Origin: JBCDGZ01 sp038750655
Lineage (GTDB): Bacteria > Bacteroidota > Bacteroidia > Chitinophagales > Saprospiraceae
Length of the DNA stretch: 26,174 nucleotides
Direction: 5' to 3'
NCBI GenBank assembly: GCA_038750655.1
Contig: JBCDGZ010000116.1
Coordinates: forward strand, 1-26,174
Below the pieces are notes generated by a model, which was given only the letters and a program-made list of their open reading frames with translations, ran no database searches and was not told the origin of the DNA. The translations under genes were made by a program, and so were the position numbers. Positions 1-7,035 of this stretch are shown in pieces; the first letter of the stretch is position 1, and each line of letters begins with the position of its first letter.

Positions 1-249
1 GAAGTAGGATTGGAAGTGAAAATCAGGGTTAAACATAAACCAAAGCAGCTCATCCGAGCGTTCACGGTCTAGGGTGAAGCCCTTGAAATAATGCCTCATT
101 TCCTTTTTGAACTGGTTCATGGCCAATTCAAAACGGCGATGTGTGGCAGTGGGACGGCCGATAAACAGGGGTTGGATTTGATATTGGATATTTCCTTCTG
201 TTTTCAGCTGTCGAACGAGTACTGGTATATTTAATTTTACAAAGCCCAT
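1..249 (-). CDS. N-terminal part of an unidentified protein (runs off the window)
   Basis: An open frame runs leftward from an ATG at 249 to the window edge: 83 codons without a stop. The protein begins MGFVKLNIPVLVRQL and is rich in basic and aromatic residues, with no signal peptide, so a cytoplasmic protein is likely. I do not recognise a catalytic motif in this part. It diverges from the double AAA+ gene at 390 across a 140-bp gap, so the two may share regulation or function. A large AAA+/Clp-like protein would be a reasonable guess from the setting, but nothing in these 83 residues proves it. The codon structure is clean, and I believe the frame is real. Confidence 0.6.
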   Translation of the reverse strand, partial: MGFVKLNIPVLVRQLKTEGNIQYQIQPLFIGRPTATHRRFELAMNQFKKEMRHYFKGFTLDRERSDELLWFMFNPDFHFQSYF

Positions 250-319
250 ATATTGCTTTCAAAATAGCGGGGAAGATAGTGAAAAACTGTTTGTCGATAA
301 AGATAATTTTCGTAAAAAT

Positions 320-351
320 ATTGTCTGGCTTGAATAAAAATGATATGTTTG
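320..351 (+). promoter_or_regulatory. Bacteroidota-type promoter of the double AAA+ gene
   Basis: TTG at 321-323 and TATGTTTG at 344-351 are separated by 20 bp. This is the known Bacteroidota sigma-ABfr consensus (TTG, 19-21 bp, TAnnTTTG). Transcription would start near 357, giving a leader of about 33 nt before the ATG at 390. Confidence 0.7.
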
Positions 352-389
352 AACGGGATTAAGATTGTACAATAAAATCATTCTTTTGA

Positions 390-3041
390 ATGGCAGAAAG
401 CTATAAACATCCGGAATTTAAGAAGTTCAGATTCAGAGAATTGAAGGTTTATGCTTCTACAGAGTGGCTGGCGGATAATAAGAAAAAATACCGCCAGGTA
501 TTTGACCGCTACGAGACGACCTATATTTACGCTGAATTGTCTTTTTTCAATAAATTATTTGACGAGGAAGACTGGGATATTGATGTTGAACTCAAATGCT
601 ATTCCCTCAAAAAAGGCCGTAAAGAGGTCTGTACCCTCACTTTTGAAAACCGCAAAGTCAGCAAATACGATAATGTGGTCTTTATCCGCGAAGGTTGGGG
701 CAATAAGAATGAGGGGCAATTCTGGAAAAAAGGCACCTACTACTGGGAAGCCTGGATCGAAGGCGAAAAGGTGGCAACCAAGTACTTTTACGTGGAAGAT
801 GCCGGTAAAAATGCTGCTCCTGGCGAAAATCCCTACCTCGAAGTCCATTCCCTCAAGCTCTACGAAGGTCCTTATGACGATGTGAGCGAGGACGATCGGA
901 CTTATTTCCGAAAATTCAGCAGTGAAGAGACCCGCTACATCTATGTAGAGATCATCTTGAAAAACCTCAATGTCAACAAAAGTTGGCAGTGTGAGCTGTT
1001 TACCAAGTTTTATAATGATGCTCGCGAACTGAAGGGGCAGGTGGTACGCCTGCAGCGATTGGAGAAGAAGGATGAATGGATCAAAATTACGGCAGGCTGG
1101 GGTTCCAATGTAAAGGGCTCCTGGCGTAAGGACCGCTATACCTCAGAGCTGGTATTTATGGACAAATTACTGGCCGTCATTCCTTTTGAAGTGACGGAGG
1201 AATTCGAGGAAGGGATCGCGGCTGTACTTTTACCCGATCGCCATAGCCCAGTGGTGCTCAATGCCGATCTGGACAGCGGGCAGACTTTCGATGAGGTCAT
1301 GATGCGCCTGGATGCGATGATTGGCCTGACCGCCATTAAGCAAAAGGTTAGGGATCACGCCAAATACATCCAGTTCTTGCAATTGCGCAAGGAAAAGGGC
1401 TTTGATGAAAATGAGGAGATCAACGTACATTCGGTTTTCATCGGCAACCCTGGGACAGGAAAGACTACAGTGGCGGGTATGATGGGCTTGTTGTACAAAA
1501 AGATGGGCCTCTTGAGTAAGGGGCATGTACACGAGGTGGATCGGGTAGATTTGGTGGGAGAATACATTGGCCAGACGGCGCCGAAGGTGAAGGAGGCGAT
1601 TGAAAAGGCCAGGGGAGGGGTGCTCTTCATCGATGAGGCCTACGCGCTGGCGCGCTCTAATGATGACAGCAAGGACTTTGGCCGCGAGGTCATTGAGATA
1701 TTAGTCAAAGAAATGTCTAATGGCGAAGGCGATATGGCGGTTATCGTGGCGGGCTACCCCCGCGAGATGAAGCACTTCCTGGATTCCAATCCTGGTCTAA
1801 AATCCCGCTTTAAGCTCTACTTCGAATTTGCCGACTACCTCCCCCAAGAGCTGTCCAAAATCGCCGACTACGCCTGCGAAGCCAAGAAAGTCAACCTCAC
1901 CGCCGATGCGCGCGTCAAGATCGATGAAATCATCGTCGAGGCCTTCCGCAACCGCGACCGCTCTTTTGGTAACGCCCGCTTTGTCTACGATGTGATTGAG
2001 CAAGGCAAAATCAATCTTGGGTTGCGGGTGATGGAGGAGGAAAATCCTCGTGCCCTCAGCAAAGAAGCCATCTCTATTATTGAGTATCAGGATGTCGAAG
2101 GCATCAAAATTAAGCCGAAGAAGGAACTACCTCATATTCCAGTAGACCATAAGTTACTCGATGAAGCCATCGGAGAACTCGATCGCCTGATCGGTATGGA
2201 AAATGTCAAATCACAGATCAAGGAGCTGGTCAACCTAGTGCGCTATTACCGCGAAACGGATAAGAACGTCCTCAACAGCTTCTTTTTGCATACCGTATTT
2301 ATTGGTAATCCAGGAACGGGGAAGACGACGGTAGCTCGGATTCTCACCAAAATCTACAAGGCACTCGGTGTTCTGGAGCGCGGGCATATCATAGAAACTG
2401 ATCGCCAAGGTCTAGTCGCTGGCTTTGTTGGCCAAACTGCTATCAAAACGGCCGCCAAGATCGAAGAAGCCTTCGGCGGCGTCCTGTTCATCGATGAAGC
2501 CTACGCCCTAACGCAACACAGCGGTGGCGCCCACGGCGACTTCGGCAACGAAGCCATCCAAACCCTGCTCAAACGCATGGAGGACCACCGTGGTGAATTC
2601 TTCGTCTTCGTCGCCGGCTACCCCGACAATATGGAGACCTTCCTCAAAGCCAACCCCGGCCTCAACTCCCGCTTCGATAAAATCCTCAAATTCGAAGACT
2701 ACGTCCCCGCCGACCTCAAGCGCATCGCCAATCTGATGTTCGAAGAGAAAGGTGTTGCCGTTAGTCCCGAAGCCGAGGAACACCTCGAAAAATACTTCCA
2801 ATTCCTCTATGACTACCGCGACAAGTACTTCGGTAATGCCCGCACTGTCCGCAACATCGTGGCCGAAGCGGTCAAGAATCAAAACCTGCGCTTGGCGGCC
2901 CTCGGCAAGCGAGAGCGCAAGTCGGCCCGCCGTAATATGCTGCTCTTGGAGGATGTCAGCCACTTCAAGCTGGATAAGAGCGGCTTTATTTTCAATAAGA
3001 AAACGATTGGGTTTAGAAATCGACAGGGGGGATCGGCTTAG
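390..3041 (+). CDS. Double CbxX/CfxQ-type AAA+ ATPase with duplicated N-terminal domain
   Basis: This 883-residue protein carries two AAA+ modules of the CbxX/CfxQ (SpoVK-like) family. The first has Walker A GNPGTGKT at 352-359 and Walker B LFIDEAYAL around 412-420. The second has the same motifs at 639-646 and 699-707. Each module has a Q-T-A pore-like stretch after Walker A (GQTAPKV, GQTAIKT) and an NPGL-x-SRF segment that probably supplies the arginine finger. Both ATP sites look intact, so an active oligomeric remodelling ATPase is expected; the substrate is unknown. The first about 280 residues are two copies of one beta-rich domain, roughly 14-140 and 150-278, each with a GWG motif (102-104 and 236-238). 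No signal peptide or membrane segment is seen, so it is cytoplasmic. The ATG at 390 follows a well-placed promoter. Its divergent neighbour at 249 may be functionally linked. Confidence 0.9.
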   Translation: MAESYKHPEFKKFRFRELKVYASTEWLADNKKKYRQVFDRYETTYIYAELSFFNKLFDEEDWDIDVELKCYSLKKGRKEVCTLTFENRKVSKYDNVVFIREGWGNKNEGQFWKKGTYYWEAWIEGEKVATKYFYVEDAGKNAAPGENPYLEVHSLKLYEGPYDDVSEDDRTYFRKFSSEETRYIYVEIILKNLNVNKSWQCELFTKFYNDARELKGQVVRLQRLEKKDEWIKITAGWGSNVKGSWRKDRYTSELVFMDKLLAVIPFEVTEEFEEGIAAVLLPDRHSPVVLNADLDSGQTFDEVMMRLDAMIGLTAIKQKVRDHAKYIQFLQLRKEKGFDENEEINVHSVFIGNPGTGKTTVAGMMGLLYKKMGLLSKGHVHEVDRVDLVGEYIGQTAPKVKEAIEKARGGVLFIDEAYALARSNDDSKDFGREVIEILVKEMSNGEGDMAVIVAGYPREMKHFLDSNPGLKSRFKLYFEFADYLPQELSKIADYACEAKKVNLTADARVKIDEIIVEAFRNRDRSFGNARFVYDVIEQGKINLGLRVMEEENPRALSKEAISIIEYQDVEGIKIKPKKELPHIPVDHKLLDEAIGELDRLIGMENVKSQIKELVNLVRYYRETDKNVLNSFFLHTVFIGNPGTGKTTVARILTKIYKALGVLERGHIIETDRQGLVAGFVGQTAIKTAAKIEEAFGGVLFIDEAYALTQHSGGAHGDFGNEAIQTLLKRMEDHRGEFFVFVAGYPDNMETFLKANPGLNSRFDKILKFEDYVPADLKRIANLMFEEKGVAVSPEAEEHLEKYFQFLYDYRDKYFGNARTVRNIVAEAVKNQNLRLAALGKRERKSARRNMLLLEDVSHFKLDKSGFIFNKKTIGFRNRQGGSA

Positions 3042-3360
3042 GGCCTTCTTACGGTAGATACCTCCGGTATTTTGGTGGACGGTTGACGGTTGACGGCGAA
3101 AGTAGGGGTACATAGTGGGGCGTGGCTCCGCACTGTCTACGTCTCACTCTGTTCACCGTTAAGCTATCTGTCGTCTGTAAAACGCAGCTCTGCACTAGCC
3201 ACGCCTCGCCTCACTGCCGGCTGCGGCGTTCACCGTTAGGCCGTCTACCGTCCATCCTCAGCACCGCAGGTGCCCCACCATCCACCGTCCATCAAAGTGC
3301 CAAAGGCACCGACCGTCCACCGAAAAATGCCAAAGGCCCCGAAGGGATGGCTATGCCACA
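3042..3360. repeat. Intergenic array of CCGTCCA words plus triloop hairpins
   Basis: This gene-free stretch is built from a recurring module: CCGTCCA, a 5-7 nt spacer, then a short hairpin of the form NNNCC-NNN-GGNNN. Examples are ATACC-TCC-GGTAT at 3058-3070 (inverted copy, followed by GGTGGACGGTTGACGG from 3074), GCACC-GCA-GGTGC at 3261-3273, GTGCC-AAA-GGCAC at 3297-3309, and a degenerate GCC-AAA-GGC at 3329-3337. The stems differ in sequence but pair perfectly in the first three, as expected if structure is conserved. Further hairpins such as GGGGC-GTG-GCTCC lie between. It resembles dispersed REP-like intergenic repeats. It is not a CRISPR, because the units are too short and irregular. 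Whether other copies exist in the genome cannot be seen here. Confidence 0.65.
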
Positions 3361-3838
3361 TCCCCACAATTTCCAGTCACAAATCCTAAGCTCCTAATTT
3401 AACCTTGCAAAGTATTGTAATTCAACAATATACATAAATCCCTGACTCCGATCAGGTTGCTCGTAAAAAAGTCAAAATGCGATAAGCCTAATAGGTCTCA
3501 ACCCCGTTTGAAAAGTCACACAAGTTGTATTTTTGACTTGTTTGCTATTGACAATACCCCACAATAGTTAGATATTTGCAAAGAACATATCAAAAAAACT
3601 TCTCCTTTTCCTTCCCCCCACAACACTGTGCATTTGCACACACTTTCGAATTGTTCAATATTCCGGTATTGAGCAGACAACATCTTATAGTCCCATCACA
3701 TATTTTTCCATTATTGAGTTAATGCGATTGACTGGAGTCTGTCGTAATGTACACCCTTTAGCCTTTGGCGCGTAGGTACCAGTAAGTGCTCGTACTTGCC
3801 CATGCAGAGGTCTATACGGAGCAATAGGACGGCGGTCA
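3361..3838. other. AT-rich intergenic stretch with clustered small palindromes
   Basis: I see no gene here. It contains several short inverted repeats built on the words TATTG/CAATA: TATTGT-N6-ACAATA (3413-3430), TATTG-A-CAATA (3546-3556) and TCAATA-N6-TATTGA (3655-3672). There is also TGTGCA-TT-TGCACA (3627-3640). A TATTTTTG at 3528-3535 fits the Bacteroidota -7 element, with a TTTG 17 bp upstream, a slightly short spacing. These could be operator or promoter elements of the histidine kinase that follows, but no regulator is identified. Confidence 0.35.
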
Positions 3839-3871
3839 ATGGTACATTGTTCACCCAAAAACTGTGTTGTC

Positions 3872-5275
3872 ATGAAAGATGCAATGCTGTCTCAGTCATT
3901 GAAAAAGCCACTGGCTTTTGGTGCGGAAGGAAACACTCGTGCACTCTATTACGCCCTTTTTATTCCCCTGGCTTGTATGTTGTTTTTGCTGGAATGGGAA
4001 CCCCGGGTCTTTGTCTTTGTTTTTCTGGCCTATTCGGCAGGAATCATCGGTTTTTTAACGGCCCGACAATTTTTGAAAAAAGATCAAATGACCACTGAGC
4101 AGGATCTCCTGTACCGCTTGATGGCTGAAAATACGGCGGACATTCTGATCCTGCACCGCATGGAGGACAACAGTAATGTCTACGTCAGCCCCTCCATTAA
4201 AGCGCTGGGCTATGCCCCCGATGAGATTATCTGTAAGTACGGCACCTACCTGCTGCACCCCGATGATCGCCGTAAGCTGGTGCAGCGCCTGAAGCTGACC
4301 AAGCTGCAACAAAACGACAGCTTTCTGGCTACGCTTCGGGTCCGCAACAAGGACAAATCCTATGTGTGGATGGAGCTGAAAGGAAAGGCCATTAAGGATG
4401 AACAAGGGCAAATTACCCACACGCTGCTGGCCTTGCGGGATGTCTCCTCGCGGAAGGAATTGGAAACGGTCAATAGCCATCTGGCGGCGGAGCTACTGCG
4501 CAAGCAAGAGGCCAGTACGAGGACGGTGGAGATGGGGCAATTGGCCGCCATCATGGCCTCCCACGACCTCAAAGAGCCTTTACGGACCATCCAGAGCTAT
4601 GCTGAGCTGTTGGAGCAAAAGTACAAGCCACAGTTGGAGGCCCCGGCGCAGGACTGCGTTCACTACATCCGCGATGGCGCAGAGCGCATGCAAAGGATGC
4701 TCAAAGACATCCGGGCCTTCGCCAGCCTCGAAGGTGGCCAAGCCCAGCTAGGTATGGTGGACCTGAACGGATTGCTGGAAGAGGTGCTGATGAACCTCAA
4801 TACCCGCATCCTGGAATCAGATGCCGTTATCAGCTACGAGACGCTACCACAACTGCCCGTCGATGCCCGGCAACTACGCCATCTGCTGCAAAACTTGATC
4901 GAAAATGCCATCAAATACAGCGGCGACCGGCGGCCTTACATCCACCTGTCCTGGCAAAAAAGCCATGGCAGCTGGCAGTTTAAGTTGCAGGATAACGGGA
5001 TTGGTATTAAAGAAGAATTCCAGCATACGGTCTTCGACATCTTCCGTCGGCTCCACGGGGTGGGGCAGTACGAAGGGTCGGGCCTGGGGCTGGCCATTTG
5101 TAAACAGATTATCGATAACCACGGCGGCAAAATCTGGGTCGAATCAGAAGGCGAGGGGCAAGGTTGTAGCTTTTACTTCTCCATTCCGATCGACTCAGCG
5201 CAGCAGCCCTTGATGAACCACTTTTATAAAGCGGATTTATTGCCCGCGGCCCAATTGAGTTGGTCGCAGTCCTAA
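3872..5275 (+). CDS. Membrane-bound PAS-domain sensor histidine kinase
   Basis: This is a two-component sensor kinase that should autophosphorylate on histidine and pass the phosphate to a response regulator, which is not in this window. Positions below are counted from an in-frame ATG at 3839. Two hydrophobic segments lie at about 35-75 (ALYYALFIPLACMLFLL and VFVFVFLAYSAGIIGFL). A PAS fold follows at about 90-205, then a HisKA domain with the phospho-acceptor H242 in SHDLKEPLR. The HATPase domain has an N box (NLIENAIKYS), G1 (DNGIGI) and G2 (GSGLGLAI). All key residues are present. I chose the ATG at 3872 because the 11 residues added by the ATG at 3839 look non-coding, but the longer form is possible. 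The last about 25 residues form a tail beyond the kinase core. The gene is an orphan, and its signal is unknown. Confidence 0.88.
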   Translation: MKDAMLSQSLKKPLAFGAEGNTRALYYALFIPLACMLFLLEWEPRVFVFVFLAYSAGIIGFLTARQFLKKDQMTTEQDLLYRLMAENTADILILHRMEDNSNVYVSPSIKALGYAPDEIICKYGTYLLHPDDRRKLVQRLKLTKLQQNDSFLATLRVRNKDKSYVWMELKGKAIKDEQGQITHTLLALRDVSSRKELETVNSHLAAELLRKQEASTRTVEMGQLAAIMASHDLKEPLRTIQSYAELLEQKYKPQLEAPAQDCVHYIRDGAERMQRMLKDIRAFASLEGGQAQLGMVDLNGLLEEVLMNLNTRILESDAVISYETLPQLPVDARQLRHLLQNLIENAIKYSGDRRPYIHLSWQKSHGSWQFKLQDNGIGIKEEFQHTVFDIFRRLHGVGQYEGSGLGLAICKQIIDNHGGKIWVESEGEGQGCSFYFSIPIDSAQQPLMNHFYKADLLPAAQLSWSQS

Positions 5276-5285
5276 AAACCAATTT

Positions 5286-5390
5286 TGCACCCCATCCCCT
5301 CACTGCAGGTAAACATTTGTTGGCTGCCTCCTTCTACTGGTTAACAGATTTGCGGTTTACTGATATTTGCTGTGGTGGGGGTGCATTTTT
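5286..5390 (+). terminator. Nested stem structure with T-run in a convergent gap
   Basis: TGCACCCC (5286-5293) pairs perfectly with GGGGTGCA (5378-5385), which is followed by five T. Inside it, CAGGTAAAC (5306-5314) pairs with GTTTACTG (5355-5362) with one bulged G. It sits just after the histidine kinase stop and before the convergent methyltransferase end, where a terminator is expected. The long loop makes this uncertain. Confidence 0.35.
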
Positions 5391-6213
5391 ATCTTAAAAA
5401 ACCCATCACCCAGGGTTTCCATTTGGCCGGAACCAAGCGGAAATGCTGTTTTTCTTGCTGTTCGGGGCGGAAAAATACCAGTCCCATAAAGAACAGATCA
5501 ATACTGAGGCTCACCTTTGGGTGGGCCTTTATTTTTTCCCAGGCGGATTGCATCTCCGCTGACCAGTAGATGTCGTCAAAGATCAGGACGCTGTTCTCGT
5601 GGCAATGTTCGAGGCATTGCTCGAAGTAGGCCAGGGTAGGCGCTTCGCGATGATTGCCGTCGATGAAGGCGTAGTCCAGTTGGGGGAATTGGGCGAGGGC
5701 CTGGGGGAGGGTGGTCTCGAAGGGGCCTTCTAGGAGTTGGATGTTTTGGGTTTTGTGGGCAGCGAAGTTCTGCCGGGCGATGTGGGCAATGGAAGGGCAG
5801 CCTTCGAGGGTAATCAGCTGGGCACTGCTTTGGGGTTGGCTTTGGTAGAGGGTGGAGATGCCCAGTGAACTACCTACTTCGAGGAGCCGTAGGGGGCGGA
5901 GGTGATGGACGACGCGAAAGAGCATCCGACAGTAGTAAGGCGGCGTCAGAGCCGATTGAGCAATGTCTCTGACCTTCCGGCGTTTACCATTGGCGACGTG
6001 GGATCCTGCCCCCCAATCCGTTACTTCAATCTCATTAAAATCCAGCAGTAGCTTCTGTCGGATAGGCTCAATAGAGGAGAAAGCATAAAACCAACGGTTA
6101 TCTTCCAACACCTTTTTACAAAATTCAAAAACGAAGGGAGAGTGAACCTGGTAGAGGGTTTTAGCCCGGAAAAAAAACAAGATAAAGCGCCAAAGTATCT
6201 GCAATCGCTGCAT
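5389..6213 (-). CDS. Class I SAM-dependent methyltransferase (O-methyltransferase-like)
   Basis: This 274-residue protein has a Rossmann-type methyltransferase core. The SAM-binding motif I is LLEVGSSLGISTLY. A downstream acidic strand ITLEGCP fits motif II, and DYAFIDGNHR followed by LIFDDIYW fits the metal/catalytic region of the O-methyltransferase (Methyltransf_24-like) group. About 100 residues before motif I, including a hydrophobic LWRFILFFF near the N terminus, are specific to this subfamily and may form a substrate cap or membrane contact. The substrate is unknown. The ATG at 6213 is preceded by a full promoter so close that the mRNA would start almost at the ATG. It converges on the histidine kinase and diverges from a small exported protein. 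Confidence 0.82.
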   Translation of the reverse strand: MQRLQILWRFILFFFRAKTLYQVHSPFVFEFCKKVLEDNRWFYAFSSIEPIRQKLLLDFNEIEVTDWGAGSHVANGKRRKVRDIAQSALTPPYYCRMLFRVVHHLRPLRLLEVGSSLGISTLYQSQPQSSAQLITLEGCPSIAHIARQNFAAHKTQNIQLLEGPFETTLPQALAQFPQLDYAFIDGNHREAPTLAYFEQCLEHCHENSVLIFDDIYWSAEMQSAWEKIKAHPKVSLSIDLFFMGLVFFRPEQQEKQHFRLVPAKWKPWVMGFLR

Positions 6214-6217
6214 GGCG

Positions 6218-6249
6218 CAAAGGTAGCGGGAAGGATCGATTTAGCCAAA
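6218..6249 (-). promoter_or_regulatory. Promoter of the methyltransferase gene, apparently giving a leaderless mRNA
   Basis: Read on the minus strand, TTTG (6249-6246) and TACCTTTG (6225-6218) are 20 bp apart, a full match to the Bacteroidota consensus. The -7 element ends only 4 bases before the ATG at 6213, so the transcript should begin at or next to the start codon. Confidence 0.7.
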
Positions 6250-6309
6250 TAAAAGTTAAGAGGCGAGTGCGATTACACTAATGCGATTTTTTTGATCGTT
6301 AGAGGGGGT

Positions 6310-6810
6310 ATGAAAATCCGACTCCTTTATTTTCCCCTCCTTTTCTGCACACTGAGCCTTGGGGCACAGTCTTATAAAACGGCGGCAGGTCTACGCCTCG
6401 GTGGAGGCATCGGCTTCACCGCCAAGCACGAAATTTTTAAAAAAACCACCCTGGAGGCCATCCTGCAAGCGCAGTCTAAACAGGATCGCACCTCCTTCAC
6501 CTTGCTCTACGAGCAGCACCACAACTTGCTCTTCCGTCGGGTCAACTTCTATCTCGGCGCTGGTCCTCACCTCAGTTGGCAGGAGGATCCGGAGCTGGGC
6601 AGTCGCAACGGCGGCGGTGCCACCGGCATCGTCGGTATCGAATTCAGCCCCGGCCGGCTTAACCTCTCCTGGGATTTTAAACCCGCGCTCAAGCTTTGGG
6701 GCAACGGCAATACTTTCGAGACACAAACGGGCATCAGCCTGCGCTACATCTTCGTCAAGCGCAAAAAGAAGAAGATCAACTGGAAGTTTTGGCAAAAGAA
6801 GAAACGGTAG
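6310..6810 (+). CDS. Small exported beta-barrel-like protein
   Basis: A 166-residue protein with a clear signal peptide (MKIRLLYFPLLFCTLSLGAQ, cleavage likely after the A of GAQ). The rest alternates polar and hydrophobic residues in short strands (TLEAILQAQ, RVNFYLGAGPHLSW, GIVGIEFSP, TGISLRYIFV), the pattern of a small outer-membrane beta-barrel. The C-terminal tail is strongly basic (KRKKKKINWKFWQKKKR), odd for a barrel end and probably periplasmic. I chose the ATG at 6310, preceded by a G-rich AGAGGGGG, over a TTG at 6292 that would add six residues before the signal peptide. No enzyme motif is seen, and the function is unknown. Confidence 0.72.
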   Translation: MKIRLLYFPLLFCTLSLGAQSYKTAAGLRLGGGIGFTAKHEIFKKTTLEAILQAQSKQDRTSFTLLYEQHHNLLFRRVNFYLGAGPHLSWQEDPELGSRNGGGATGIVGIEFSPGRLNLSWDFKPALKLWGNGNTFETQTGISLRYIFVKRKKKKINWKFWQKKKR

Positions 6811-6850
6811 TTTTGGGTGATTTTTTGGTTTTAGGGAAAAAGGGGTAATT

Positions 6851-6888
6851 TAGGGGACTGTGTGATATAAAAATCGCAGTGCCCCCTA
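6851..6888. other. Bulged hairpin in the gap before the serine-hydrolase-like gene
   Basis: TAGGGG-ACTG (6851-6860) pairs with CAGT-GC-CCCCTA (6877-6888): ten base pairs with a 2-nt bulge and a 16-nt loop. It lacks a T-run, so it is not a classic terminator. It may be a transcript-end stabiliser of the barrel gene or a leader structure of the next gene. Confidence 0.4.
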
Positions 6889-7035
6889 GCCGGGAGACAC
6901 TGCTCGGACTAGATTGTAGTAGCTCTTTGCAGTAGATACCGCGCGAACTAAAAGAAACCTAAATGAACCTTGAATTGAATAAATCGTCAAGTCAGCGTCT
7001 CTTAGTAGAACACTGGCATTATCCACCAGATACCA

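Noticed and set aside
2508..3113. 201-codon open frame on the minus strand within the AAA+ gene
   Set aside because: It is antisense to the well-supported second AAA+ domain, and its translation shows no family pattern. It arises from the codon bias of the true frame.
3045..3345. CRISPR array
   Set aside because: Repeat words are 7 bp, irregularly spaced and inverted in places, with no constant 25-40 bp repeats, unique spacers or cas genes.
3122..3397. 91-codon frame in the repeat array
   Set aside because: Its translation is made of the repeat words (Pro/Ser/Thr/Arg-rich) with no protein-like pattern; the region is better explained as a structured repeat.
3685..3873. 62-codon minus-strand frame before the histidine kinase
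   Set aside because: No domain, no promoter and no signal peptide; it overlaps the kinase start region and has irregular composition.
6292..6309. TTG start extending the small beta-barrel gene by six residues
   Set aside because: The ATG at 6310 places the signal peptide right at the N terminus and follows a G-rich stretch, so the TTG form is unlikely.
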